Shown here: one piece after another, positions 51,458-59,435 of the stretch | Position numbering within the stretch: position 1 is the stretch's first letter | Layout: every line of letters begins with the position of its first letter | DNA from: an uncultured Lachnospiraceae bacterium | GTDB taxonomy: Bacteria > Bacillota > Clostridia > Lachnospirales > Lachnospiraceae | Length of the DNA: 64,000 bases | NCBI GenBank assembly: GCA_934343915.1 | Contig: CAKRIL010000002.1 | Location: 1-64,000, forward strand | Direction: 5' to 3' | The notes under the pieces: generated by a model | Seen by the model: the letters and a program-made list of their open reading frames with translations, nothing else | Told to the model about the DNA's origin: nothing | The model's database searches: none | Program-made: the position numbers and the translations under genes

Positions 51458-51808
51458 TCAGGCCTTTGCCCATTTACTGTTATTTGATCTTCTGATTGAG
51501 CGGACTACAAATCCGTCTGTCGAAGTTCCGGCTGAAGCTGCGATAGCTGCTGTGATAACAGCCACAAGCTCAAGGTCATCGGAGAGCTCTTCTTCCTCTT
51601 CCTTAACCTCAATCTGGGATACGGTATTGACAACCGCATTCTCTGCAAGCTCTGTCTTCTTATCCTTCTTTGATAAAGCAGCCTCAAGCTTAGGAATGTA
51701 CTTGAAAAGGCTGATTAAGAAGGAGATGAAAATAAGTACCGCGAATACAACGGCAAGACAAATTACTGTATTGATACCCGCATCTGAAATTGCGCTGCAA
51801 ATTATCAT
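51458..51808 (-). CDS. OadG/MmdD-family small membrane subunit
   Basis: This 116-residue subunit has one N-terminal helix (about residues 14-34, VICLAVVFAVLIFISFLISLF), a charged coiled region (KKDKKTELAE, VKEEEEELSDD) and a C-terminal helix ending in RSIRRSNNSKWAKA. Gamma/delta subunits of Na+-translocating decarboxylases have this layout: they tether the soluble parts to the membrane pump. The start at 51808 has GAGG 8 bases upstream; a GTG 9 bp upstream is an alternative. It is 15 bp before the biotin carrier gene. Confidence 0.85.
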   Translation of the reverse strand: MIICSAISDAGINTVICLAVVFAVLIFISFLISLFKYIPKLEAALSKKDKKTELAENAVVNTVSQIEVKEEEEELSDDLELVAVITAAIAASAGTSTDGFVVRSIRRSNNSKWAKA

Positions 51809-51823
51809 ACATGTCACCTCGTA

Positions 51824-53254
51824 TTAAACCGTGCCATGCTTCTTGCTTGGACGGTCTTCCTTCTTGCTGTATAACATCTCAAATGCACCAATGACATACT
51901 TTCTTGTATCGGCAGGAGCGATGATTGAATCAACATAGCCTCTCTTAGCTGCTGCTACTGCGCTTGTCTGAAGTGCTGCATACTCAGAAGCCTTCTCGGA
52001 AATAACCTCAGGCTTATCAGCATACATAATCTTGGCTGCCATGTTGGCATCCATCATTCCGATGCTTGCGCTGTCCCATGCAAATGTCATGTCAGCACCG
52101 ATGGACTTGGAATTCATTGCTACATAAGCGCTTCCGAAAGCCTCACCGATAACTACATTAACCTTAGGAACTGTTGCGTTGGCAAATGCATATGTAAGCT
52201 TAGCTGCTGCCTTAGCAATGTGCTTCTCTGCACATACTGTTGCCTTGTAGCCCTTAACGTTGGTAAGTGTAAGAACAGGAATGTTGAAGGAATCACAGAA
52301 GTTGACGAACTCTGCTGCCTTCTCACAGCCCTCAGGAGATAATACTGCATCGAACTTAGCAGTCTCCTTCATCTCATCATCATATACAACTGTTCTGTTA
52401 GCTACGGCACCTACCGTAAGTCCGTTAAGCTTAATGAAGCCTGTTACCATGTCTTTAGCATAGTTTCTCTTAACCTCGAAGAACACATTGTTATCTGCAA
52501 GGTCAGTAAGAGCAATTGCTGTATCACCTACTGCATTTGCGATTGTGTCGCTTACTCTGTTAAGGTCATCTGTACACTCATCCTCAGCAACATCCTCGTT
52601 GTTGGCAGGAAGAACGGATACTAACTGTCTGATCTGCTCAAGTACAGTTGCCTCGTCACCTGTAACATCAACAATGCCTGCCTCTTCGCTCTGGAACTTA
52701 GCGGAAGCTGTATCAAGCTTGGATGTATAGTTGCCATCGAGTGCATTCGGGCTGTTGACAAAAAGCTTAGCTGACTTCTCTTCCATAAATGTGAAGTCTG
52801 TAAGAGTAGGAACTACTGCCATACCGCCGCCGCATGTACCGAAGATAGCTGTAATCTGTGGAATAACACCTGAAGCCTCAACCTGCTTAGCATATATCTG
52901 GCCAAAGCCGTTAAGTGCGTCTGTTGCCTCCTGTAATCTTAATCCGGCACAATCTACAAGACCGATAACCGGTGCTCCCATCTTAAGTGCTAAATCATAA
53001 AGATTAGCAATCTTCTTGGCATGCATCTCACCTATTGAACCACCGAGTACGGCAGCATCCTGGCTGTATACATACACAAGACTTCCATTGATAACGCCGT
53101 AACCTGTAATAACGCCGTCTGCAGGTGTTGCGTTGTCGCTTAAGTTAAAATCAGTATTTCTTGCTGTTACAAGGCCACCGATTTCAACAAAACTGTTATC
53201 ATCAAGCAGTGCTTCAATTCTTTTGCTTGCTGATACCTGTGCTGTGTTGCTCAT
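51824..53254 (-). CDS. Acyl-CoA carboxyltransferase subunit (12S/MmdA-type)
   Basis: This 476-residue protein has the two crotonase-type domains of acyl-CoA carboxyltransferases: GYGVINGSLVYVYSQDAAVLGGSIGEMHAKKI (about residues 51-82), VGLVDCAGLRLQEATDALNGFG and IFGTCGGGMAVVPTLTDFTFME, and in the second half VVIGEAFGSAYVAMNSKSIGADMTFAW, with the acyl-CoA oxyanion loop glycines. It heads the operon, behind a strong promoter. Methylmalonyl-CoA, glutaconyl-CoA or propionyl-CoA are possible substrates. It has a GGAGGG box. Confidence 0.9.
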   Translation of the reverse strand: MSNTAQVSASKRIEALLDDNSFVEIGGLVTARNTDFNLSDNATPADGVITGYGVINGSLVYVYSQDAAVLGGSIGEMHAKKIANLYDLALKMGAPVIGLVDCAGLRLQEATDALNGFGQIYAKQVEASGVIPQITAIFGTCGGGMAVVPTLTDFTFMEEKSAKLFVNSPNALDGNYTSKLDTASAKFQSEEAGIVDVTGDEATVLEQIRQLVSVLPANNEDVAEDECTDDLNRVSDTIANAVGDTAIALTDLADNNVFFEVKRNYAKDMVTGFIKLNGLTVGAVANRTVVYDDEMKETAKFDAVLSPEGCEKAAEFVNFCDSFNIPVLTLTNVKGYKATVCAEKHIAKAAAKLTYAFANATVPKVNVVIGEAFGSAYVAMNSKSIGADMTFAWDSASIGMMDANMAAKIMYADKPEVISEKASEYAALQTSAVAAAKRGYVDSIIAPADTRKYVIGAFEMLYSKKEDRPSKKHGTV

Positions 53255-53309
53255 TTTTCAGCCCTCCATAAACGTATTTTGGAAAATTTATTCAATTTAC
53301 ACCGCATAT

Positions 53310-53338
53310 ATTGTAGTACGAAAGGCACAAATTATCAA
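53310..53338 (-). promoter_or_regulatory. Promoter of the decarboxylase operon
   Basis: On the minus strand TTGATA (53333-53338) and TACAAT (53310-53315) are 17 bp apart, about 55 bp before the carboxyltransferase start. A perfect palindrome ATGTAA-atgc-TTACAT lies at 53399-53414, about 60 bp upstream of the -35 box, and could bind an activator. Confidence 0.75.
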
Positions 53339-53444
53339 GCATAATTTTAAATAAAGCGCATATATAATAATTTATTTACTATTTCTTTTCTCAGTCTCAT
53401 GTAAATGCTTACATTTTCAGGCAGCCGCTTTACCGACAGATGAT

Positions 53445-54686
53445 TTATAAAAGGAATATATCCATCAGCTTTTTTAAAAACCAATTAAAATCGACCTGCT
53501 TTACTTCCTCCGCAGCGGTTATCGCGAACGAGGCAATGCGTTCACCGTTAATATATATGATTGCCTTTCCAAGCTCATCTCCCGTATGCACGGGGGCTCT
53601 TACACTGTCCTCAAGCTCATACACAACCTTCACCTCGTCGGACGAGCTTATCAGCATGGAAAGCTCACCGTCAATTCTTGTAGCTACGGACCGGCCGATG
53701 CCGTCCGTCACCTCAACAGGTTTATATTTTTCTACTGTCTCAAATATCCTCTGCTCAAAGAAATTGTTGATTCCGTACTCCATAAGCTTCCTTGTATCCT
53801 TCCATTTATAGGTACGATTGGACGGCCAGCCGCTTCCGAGAACCACAGAGATAAATATCCTGCCGTCACTTTTTAATGCACCGACGAAGCAGTATCCTGC
53901 ATTCCCCGTAAATCCCGTCTTTATGCCGAAGGCACCGTTCATCTGATTCAGGAATGCATCTTTATTATAAGAGATGCAGCTTCGTTTTCCGTTAATCTCG
54001 CTGAAGGAATACTGCTTTGTTCCCGTTATTGCATTAAAAGCTTCATTCTTTACCGCATAAGAGGCTATAAGTGCCAGCTCACGGGCTGTCGTTGAATGTT
54101 TTCCTTCATTATCCTCCGCGTCAAGCCCGTTCGGTGTTATAAAATATGTATGTTCACAGCCGAGTGCCGCAGCCTTATCATTCATAAGCCCTGCAAATGC
54201 GGACACACATTTTTTGCTGTCGTCGGTGCTTCTTTTTTCCGTATCCGTACCATCAATATCCGTGTATGACATTCCGATATGCTCCGCTATCGCGACAGCT
54301 GTATCATTATAGGATTCAAGCATCATCGCATAGCAGAGGTCGCCGAGTCTGTACTTCTCCCCCGCCCTTACATTAAGCTGTACATCGGGCATTGAGGCTG
54401 CATAGGGGGATATCGTAACAATGTCGTCTGCATTGCCGTACTCAAGTGCAATTATGAGAGTCATAATCTTGGTGGTGCTTGCCATGGCACGAACTTCATC
54501 TTCATTTTTTCCGTAAAGGACTCTTCCGCTGTCAGCATCCATAAGGCATGCAGACAATGCATACAAGTCATTGTCCTTAAGCGGCAAAACGGCATTTCCC
54601 ATTCCGGCGCACACTGTATCAACAGATGTCGTAACCAAAATGAGAAATGCCGTTATTATGCTTAATATTTTAATATTATATTTCAC
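53445..54686 (-). CDS. dacF: D-alanyl-D-alanine carboxypeptidase (DacF/PBP5-type)
   Basis: This 413-residue low-molecular-weight penicillin-binding protein trims peptidoglycan pentapeptides outside the membrane. An N-terminal signal-anchor (about residues 5-25) is followed by the S11 peptidase motifs: SxxK in MASTTKIMT (about residues 67-75), SxN in LESYNDTAVAIAEHIG and KTG in FGIKTGFTGNAGY. The C-terminal domain ends in a hydrophobic helix NWFLKKLMDIFLL, an amphipathic anchor. The start is a GTG (54686) after an AAGGGAA box; both lie in a hairpin. It is downstream of the FNT gene. Confidence 0.94.
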   Translation of the reverse strand: MKYNIKILSIITAFLILVTTSVDTVCAGMGNAVLPLKDNDLYALSACLMDADSGRVLYGKNEDEVRAMASTTKIMTLIIALEYGNADDIVTISPYAASMPDVQLNVRAGEKYRLGDLCYAMMLESYNDTAVAIAEHIGMSYTDIDGTDTEKRSTDDSKKCVSAFAGLMNDKAAALGCEHTYFITPNGLDAEDNEGKHSTTARELALIASYAVKNEAFNAITGTKQYSFSEINGKRSCISYNKDAFLNQMNGAFGIKTGFTGNAGYCFVGALKSDGRIFISVVLGSGWPSNRTYKWKDTRKLMEYGINNFFEQRIFETVEKYKPVEVTDGIGRSVATRIDGELSMLISSSDEVKVVYELEDSVRAPVHTGDELGKAIIYINGERIASFAITAAEEVKQVDFNWFLKKLMDIFLL

Positions 54687-54741
54687 TAAGTTCCCTTTCC
54701 GCGGTGTACATAATGCCGCGACACACTGGCTTAGTATGAAA
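54681..54741 (-). promoter_or_regulatory. Hairpin over the dacF start codon
   Basis: TTTCACTAAG (54681-54690) can pair with CTTAGTATGAAA (54730-54741, two-base bulge), with an inner CGCGG/CCGCG stem (54700-54704 and 54716-54720). On the mRNA the GTG start is in the outer stem and the ribosome binding site in its loop, so translation could be controlled. Confidence 0.5.
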
Positions 54742-54791
54742 TATATGCTGTCAGCCCTGCAATATTAACTATATTTTGAAGTGCAGGATAA

Positions 54792-55430
54792 TTAATTGTT
54801 AAGCTTTTTCATGATGTTCTGTCCGAGCGGTATCAGATTGCCACCGAGAGCATTGCCGAGCGTCATCATTATAAGTGCAGGAAATGCCTTAGGGAAAGCA
54901 CCTGCAAGTGTGAAGTAGAACATATCAGCGATGCAGTGCTCGAAGCCTGCAAGGATAAATACTACAACGCCGAGAATGGCAACAACGGTAACCATTGTAT
55001 CCTTCTTCTCATAGTGATGCTTATAAGTATCAACTGCAATGAACATAAGCATTCCACAGAAGACTGCAAGTACAAAGAGGCTTAAGAGGCTGTCATTTAA
55101 CTTTACCTCAACCATGCTCTTACATGCCTCAGTAAGCTTATCTGCATTCCTTGTAAGCTTGCAAAGCCCAGCCATTATGGCTGTTCCCGCGAAGTTGCCG
55201 AGCCATACGATGGCAACCTGACCGATGTAAGCCGGCTTATTCTGACAGATATATCCGACCTTTCCGGTATATAGGTTAAATCCGAATAACAATATTGTAA
55301 GAAGTCCTATGCAGAACATGAATGCTCCGACAACCTTATTCTCGCAATTAAGATACACCATTCCGCCGATTCCGATGCAGAGTCCCGAATAGACTGCCGG
55401 AACAAAAATCTTGAAAAATTTCTTTAGCAT
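54792..55430 (-). CDS. Formate/nitrite transporter family channel
   Basis: This 212-residue protein has six predicted helices and the FNT signature: LLFGFNLYTGKVGYIC (about residues 53-68, with the conserved L5-like loop) and VFILAGFEHCIADMFYFTLAG with GFEHCIADM (about residues 165-185). It exports formate or imports/exports nitrite-like anions; formate is likely in a fermenting anaerobe. It is shorter than the usual 260-280 residues, mainly at the termini. The start at 55430 has GAGG 8 bases upstream; an ATG 63 bp upstream is not needed. Confidence 0.85.
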   Translation of the reverse strand: MLKKFFKIFVPAVYSGLCIGIGGMVYLNCENKVVGAFMFCIGLLTILLFGFNLYTGKVGYICQNKPAYIGQVAIVWLGNFAGTAIMAGLCKLTRNADKLTEACKSMVEVKLNDSLLSLFVLAVFCGMLMFIAVDTYKHHYEKKDTMVTVVAILGVVVFILAGFEHCIADMFYFTLAGAFPKAFPALIMMTLGNALGGNLIPLGQNIMKKLNN

Positions 55431-55498
55431 TTTATTTTCCTCACTTAACTTATAGTAAATTCCGTCCTTTGCCGTACTGCCCGGCAAACCCACATGGC

Positions 55499-55527
55499 AT
55501 TATAATGTAAGGATTTTAAAAATGCAA
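55499..55527 (-). promoter_or_regulatory. Promoter of the FNT gene, with 5' leader hairpin
   Basis: On the minus strand TTGCAT (55522-55527) and a perfect TATAAT (55499-55504) are 17 bp apart, about 70 bp before the gene. TTTGCCG/CGGCAAA (55468-55488) forms a 7-bp hairpin in the leader. Confidence 0.75.
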
Positions 55528-55563
55528 GCTTAATATAGATTGTACTTAATTTAATAATATATA

Positions 55564-57309
55564 TTACCCTAATTCAGGCTCATCCATCAGTGAAATATGC
55601 GCTGTACGTTCACCGTCTGTCTCGAACACGATTATCTCATTATTACCTTTTTTAAGTAGCGGTGCAGGAATATAGAGTCTTTTCTGCGGACCAATTTTCC
55701 AAAAACGTCCGATATTGAATCCGTTTACGAACACGCATCCTTTTCCCCAGCCGTCGAGGTTAAGAAAGGTGTCGGCACACTCATCCGCCTTAAAGTCGAA
55801 TCTGAAGAATGCAGGTGTTCCGGCCTTATATTCCTTGTTAAAGTCTACCTTATCGATATTATCCAGCGGAAGTGTATATTGCTGCCAGTTATTATGCATA
55901 TGTCCGTTAATCTGTACGCAGTGGTCAATGCCTTTTCTCTGAAGCTCAAGATACGGACCGAAGTTGACACGCCCCATGTTCTCGACAAGAATGTCTATGC
56001 TCTTGCCGTTTACATCAGAAACAGTATTTTTGCACTCCTCAAGCAATTCTCTGTCATAGAGTGTTGCGTAAGGCTTCTCGTCTATGAATATGCCTGCCCT
56101 GTCATTCGCTTTCCACAGCTTGATCCGCTCAATATTTTCCTCTGTGTCGAGGCTTGAATGATACAGTATATATCCGTAATTCTGCCCGAGCTTTTCCATG
56201 GACTGCGTATATACGGAAAAAACAGGCCTGCTTATATCATCTATCACCGAAAACAGGCTTACCTTATCCTTGACCTCAAGCTTTCCGTAAGCTTTTCTTT
56301 TAATATCCATGGTAAGCTTCACATCAGGAATGGTTCTGTACTTCGAGATTACTTCCTTAAAACGAAGGTATTTTTCGGTTATACGTCCATCCTCCGTCAG
56401 TACGGCATCATAGTCATATGATGTGACATCAGGTGTCAGCTCATCATAATAGTTCGAGCCGTTCATGAAGCCGAAGTTGGTACCGCCCTCGAACATATAG
56501 ATATTCGCATTGCCAAGTTCGAGCATCTTGTCAAAGTCCTTTATGTTCTCTTCAAGATTAGACTTCATATGTCCGCCGTTGCCCCAATGGTCGAACCAGC
56601 CAACCCAGAATTCGGCACACATAAGCGGTCCGCCCTTCGTATAATCCTTAAGTATATCGAATCTTTCCTCCGTCTTGGAACCGAAGTTGCCTGTCGGGAG
56701 CACTCCGTCTATGCAGCCGGCATTCATACTCTCACGGTACGGACCGTCGGAGGTTATAAAAGGAACCGTTATCCCGTGTTCAGCCATGATATTCTTCATT
56801 GCCTTCAGATATGAAGCGTCCGTAGCAAAATATCCGTATTCATTTTCTATCTGCATCATGATGACAGGCCCGCCATTGTCTATGAGAAGCGGAACAAGCT
56901 TCGGCAGAAGCACATCATAGTATTCTCTGATATGCTGCATATACGGGGCATAATTGACTCTGAGCCGCATTCCGTCCTCGGCAAGCAGCCATGCAGGAAG
57001 CCCTCCGAACTCCCACTCGGCACATATATAAGGTGATGGTCGGAGAATCACATAGAGTCCAAGCTTTTGTGCCAGCTTCACAAAGCCCTCGACATCCCTC
57101 ATCCCATCGAACTCGAAGCAGCCCTTCTTCGGTTCATGTACATTCCATGGTATATATGTCTCGACTGTATTGCAGCCCATTGCAAGAAGCTTCTCAAGTC
57201 TGTCCTGCCAATATTCCGGTACCGTCCTGAAATAATGGAAGGAGCCTGATATTATTTTAAACGGCTTTCCGTCAAGATAAAATGTATCTTTAATCTCAAA
57301 TCTGCTCAT
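55564..57309 (-). CDS. GH35 beta-galactosidase
   Basis: This 581-residue enzyme hydrolyses terminal beta-galactosides. The GH35 TIM barrel is clear: SGSFHYFRTVPEYWQDRL (residues 21-38), NTVETYIPWNVHEP, RPSPYICAEWEFGGLPAWLL, the acid/base glutamate in QIENEYGYF (Glu157) and the nucleophile in MCAEFWVGWFDHWG (Glu233). C-terminal beta domains end with a carbohydrate-handling jelly roll region (NGFNIGRFWKIGPQKRLYIPAPLL). There is no signal peptide, so it acts in the cytoplasm on imported oligosaccharides, possibly those imported by the ABC transporter at 2.7-7 kb (inference). Confidence 0.95.
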   Translation of the reverse strand: MSRFEIKDTFYLDGKPFKIISGSFHYFRTVPEYWQDRLEKLLAMGCNTVETYIPWNVHEPKKGCFEFDGMRDVEGFVKLAQKLGLYVILRPSPYICAEWEFGGLPAWLLAEDGMRLRVNYAPYMQHIREYYDVLLPKLVPLLIDNGGPVIMMQIENEYGYFATDASYLKAMKNIMAEHGITVPFITSDGPYRESMNAGCIDGVLPTGNFGSKTEERFDILKDYTKGGPLMCAEFWVGWFDHWGNGGHMKSNLEENIKDFDKMLELGNANIYMFEGGTNFGFMNGSNYYDELTPDVTSYDYDAVLTEDGRITEKYLRFKEVISKYRTIPDVKLTMDIKRKAYGKLEVKDKVSLFSVIDDISRPVFSVYTQSMEKLGQNYGYILYHSSLDTEENIERIKLWKANDRAGIFIDEKPYATLYDRELLEECKNTVSDVNGKSIDILVENMGRVNFGPYLELQRKGIDHCVQINGHMHNNWQQYTLPLDNIDKVDFNKEYKAGTPAFFRFDFKADECADTFLNLDGWGKGCVFVNGFNIGRFWKIGPQKRLYIPAPLLKKGNNEIIVFETDGERTAHISLMDEPELG

Positions 57310-57336
57310 ATTGTCCTCCTGATTTTTATTGCATAT

Positions 57337-57365
57337 ATTTTAACATGATTTTTGACCATACTCAA
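57337..57365 (-). promoter_or_regulatory. Promoter of the GH35 gene
   Basis: On the minus strand TTGAGT (57360-57365) and TAAAAT (57337-57342) are 17 bp apart, 28 bp before the start. Confidence 0.55.
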
Positions 57366-57436
57366 TTAAAAACGGAAGAAAGCATACATTATATACAAAA
57401 AAAATTCCACATTCATAATTTTTTATGTTTTTTGCA

Positions 57437-57473
57437 TGAAAGCGTTTACATTTTTTAAAAAAATTAGTATAAT
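57437..57473 (+). promoter_or_regulatory. cre box overlapping the promoter of the polysaccharide deacetylase gene
   Basis: TGAAAGCGTTTACA (57437-57450) fits the CcpA cre consensus WTGNNARCGNWWWCAW closely. The -35 box TTTACA (57445-57450) overlaps its last bases, and TATAAT (57468-57473) is 17 bp downstream. CcpA bound here would block the promoter, which suggests catabolite repression of the gene. The cre box is about 75 bp upstream of the divergent GH35 promoter. Confidence 0.8.
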
Positions 57474-57539
57474 TACTTTGTTTTAGGTAAAAATAAAAGC
57501 TTTTAATCATATAAAATTAATTTTCAAAGGAGATTCTGC

Positions 57540-58349
57540 ATGAAAAGCTATATATGTTTCCCGGGCGGCAAGTTCAAGGTGCTCACAATGAGCTATGATG
57601 ACGGCAAGCTTGAAGACCGCCGGCTTATAGAAATATTTAACAAGAATGGAATCAAGGGAACCTTCCATATTAATTCCGGAATGTTCCATCAGGAGATAAG
57701 AATTAAGCCCGAGGAATTTGCTGATTTGTACAATGGACATGAGATAGCGTGCCATACACTGACACACCCTACTATCGCAAGATGTCCTTTGAGCGAGGTT
57801 ATAAAGGAAATCGGTGATGACAGAGCCAATCTTGAGAGAATAACTCATCACCCTGTTCAGGGTCTGTCATATCCTAACGGCTCATATTCCAAGGAAATCG
57901 AAGCACTTCTTCCGGGACTTGGAATAAAGTATTCAAGAATTGTCGGTGACTCATACGACTTCGCTCTTCCTGACAATCTGTACGAATGGAAGGCTACCTG
58001 CCATCACAACCACAGACTGCTCGAGCTTGGCGAACAGTTCGCGGCACTCACCAAGAAGCAGTATCTGTATATGATGTATGTATGGGGCCACAGCTATGAA
58101 TTCGGTCGTGACAATAACTGGGAAATCATGGAGAAGTTCTGTGAGATGCTCGGAAACCGTGACGACATATGGTATGCAACCAACATTGAGTATGTCAATT
58201 ATATGGAGGCAGCAAAGCGTCTTGTGTATGCGTATGATTCGAGCTTTGTATATAACCCAAGCGCAATGTCTGTATGGATATGTGTAAACAATGACAATTA
58301 TATTGAAGTTAAGGGCGGCACACAGGTTGACTTAAGCATGTACGCATAA
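57540..58349 (+). CDS. Polysaccharide deacetylase (NodB-like)
   Basis: This 269-residue protein has the NodB homology core: LTMSYDDGKLEDRRLIEIFNKNGIKGTFHINSG (residues 18-50, with MSYDDG as the metal and base aspartates), GHEIACHTLTHPTIAR (the HxxxH metal histidines, about residues 67-82) and LSYPNGSYSKEIE (the arginine/proline-site region, here SYPNG). A later VWGHSYEFG contains another conserved histidine. It lacks a signal peptide and so probably acts on cytoplasmic substrates, for example acetylated oligosaccharides. It has an AAAGGAG box. Its promoter is under a cre box. Confidence 0.85.
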   Translation: MKSYICFPGGKFKVLTMSYDDGKLEDRRLIEIFNKNGIKGTFHINSGMFHQEIRIKPEEFADLYNGHEIACHTLTHPTIARCPLSEVIKEIGDDRANLERITHHPVQGLSYPNGSYSKEIEALLPGLGIKYSRIVGDSYDFALPDNLYEWKATCHHNHRLLELGEQFAALTKKQYLYMMYVWGHSYEFGRDNNWEIMEKFCEMLGNRDDIWYATNIEYVNYMEAAKRLVYAYDSSFVYNPSAMSVWICVNNDNYIEVKGGTQVDLSMYA

Positions 58350-58383
58350 TAACTCTCCTGATTAACTCTGATGCAGGAACATA

Positions 58384-59118
58384 TCATATGTTCATATCAA
58401 AGTGCTGTCCGACCTTCTTCTCGTCCTCGGTCATGACATTGTCGCTGAGTGCCTCATAATAGTAATTGTTAATCTTCTTTAAGAGCTCTTCAACCGAGGA
58501 CGCTGTGACAGTTACGGTATCGCTCTTTTTACTGTCCTCTGTCCGCTTGTCTTTCAGCTTGTCGGCTTTCTCTTCCTTCGCCTTCTTAGCGGCATCCTTC
58601 TTCTCCTGTGCCTTTTTCTCGGAGTTTTTCTCAATGCGCTCCTTCTGAGCTGCAAGGGACTTGTCAATAACGGCAAAATAGGATGCTGTTCCGTTATCAT
58701 TAATCTTGATTCCGTATGATGTCACGCCGCTGTTCTCAGAGAGTCCAGCCTTAATCTGATTAAGGTTCGCTGCTGCGCTTGAGATAAGACCTTCGTACTG
58801 AGAACGATACTTCTCATCCTCAGCCATTCTCTCAATCTTCTCCTCATCGATAAGAACAACCGTCTTAGATGAGCTTGCATAAGCGGAAGCATTAGATTCA
58901 GCCTGCTCCTTCATATCCTTGCTTACAAGTACGAATTCCATATTACCGAACTTTGCCTTAAGCTGCTCATAGTACTTAGCTGCCTTCTCGGAAAGCTCCG
59001 GCTTGCCAACGGTTCTGCCTGTAATCTTACCTGTCTTTTCAGTCTTTGCCGTCTTGTCGGTCTTAGCGGTCTGTTCAGCCGCAAGAGATGAACCATAATT
59101 AACTGCGCCTGTGTTCAT
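58384..59118 (-). CDS. DUF6033-type protein of unknown function
   Basis: This 244-residue protein has no signal peptide or membrane helix. It has a Thr/Lys-rich N-terminus with TAKTDKTAKTEKTGK repeats, the core SEKAAKYYEQLKAKFGNMEFVLVSKDMKEQAE (about residues 41-72), a second alpha/beta part (TSYGIKINDNGTASYFAVIDKSL), a strongly charged Lys/Glu/Ala helix (about residues 158-190) and a final ELLKKINNYYYEALSDNVMTEDEKKVGQHFDMNI. It resembles a Lachnospiraceae family of DUF6033-like proteins. The start at 59118 has GGAGG 6 bases upstream. It is convergent with the deacetylase. Confidence 0.7.
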   Translation of the reverse strand: MNTGAVNYGSSLAAEQTAKTDKTAKTEKTGKITGRTVGKPELSEKAAKYYEQLKAKFGNMEFVLVSKDMKEQAESNASAYASSSKTVVLIDEEKIERMAEDEKYRSQYEGLISSAAANLNQIKAGLSENSGVTSYGIKINDNGTASYFAVIDKSLAAQKERIEKNSEKKAQEKKDAAKKAKEEKADKLKDKRTEDSKKSDTVTVTASSVEELLKKINNYYYEALSDNVMTEDEKKVGQHFDMNI

Positions 59119-59156
59119 GATGTACCTCCACCCTTTCACTTGTAAGGAATTGCGGA

Positions 59157-59185
59157 ATTATAATAATAATCTTGACGTTGAGCAA
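59157..59185 (-). promoter_or_regulatory. Promoter of the DUF6033 gene, within palindrome B
   Basis: On the minus strand TTGCTC (59180-59185) and TATAAT (59157-59162) are 17 bp apart, about 40 bp before the gene. The -35 box is inside the outer left arm of palindrome B (59177-59197). Confidence 0.65.
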
Positions 59186-59317
59186 GTTTGATATATTACC
59201 GTCTGGCACGCTCTCGCTACATTTTGCTACGCAGCGGTGCATAATCGGCTAAAAAACAGCCGATAAACACCGGCGAGCAAAAAGTACCAAACTTGCAATA
59301 TATCAAACTTACTCAAC
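59177..59317. repeat. Large nested palindrome B
   Basis: A 21-bp outer stem (59177-59197 with 59297-59317, one mismatch) encloses a second set: TTTTGCT-CG-CGGTG paired with CACCG-CG-AGCAAAA, closed by ATCGGCT/AGCCGAT (59243-59249 and 59258-59264) with an A-rich loop. GCAAGTTTG (59182-59190) has two possible partners, CAAACTTGC (59288-59296, perfect) and CAAACTTAC (59304-59312), so two competing structures are possible. Confidence 0.85.
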
Positions 59318-59435
59318 TGTTTTATTTCATTAAATAATGCTCTGCAATTATCCCCTTTTTTATCTTTATATATTTTATATCGGCAGGAATATGAAAAAAT
59401 ATAGAGATTGTGCAAACATATTCAATGACTTGGGC

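Noticed and set aside
58377..58393. Palindrome GAACATAT-c-ATATGTTC between the deacetylase and DUF6033 genes
   Set aside because: It overlaps the DUF6033 stop codon and has no flanking T-run; a chance AT-rich palindrome is sufficient explanation.
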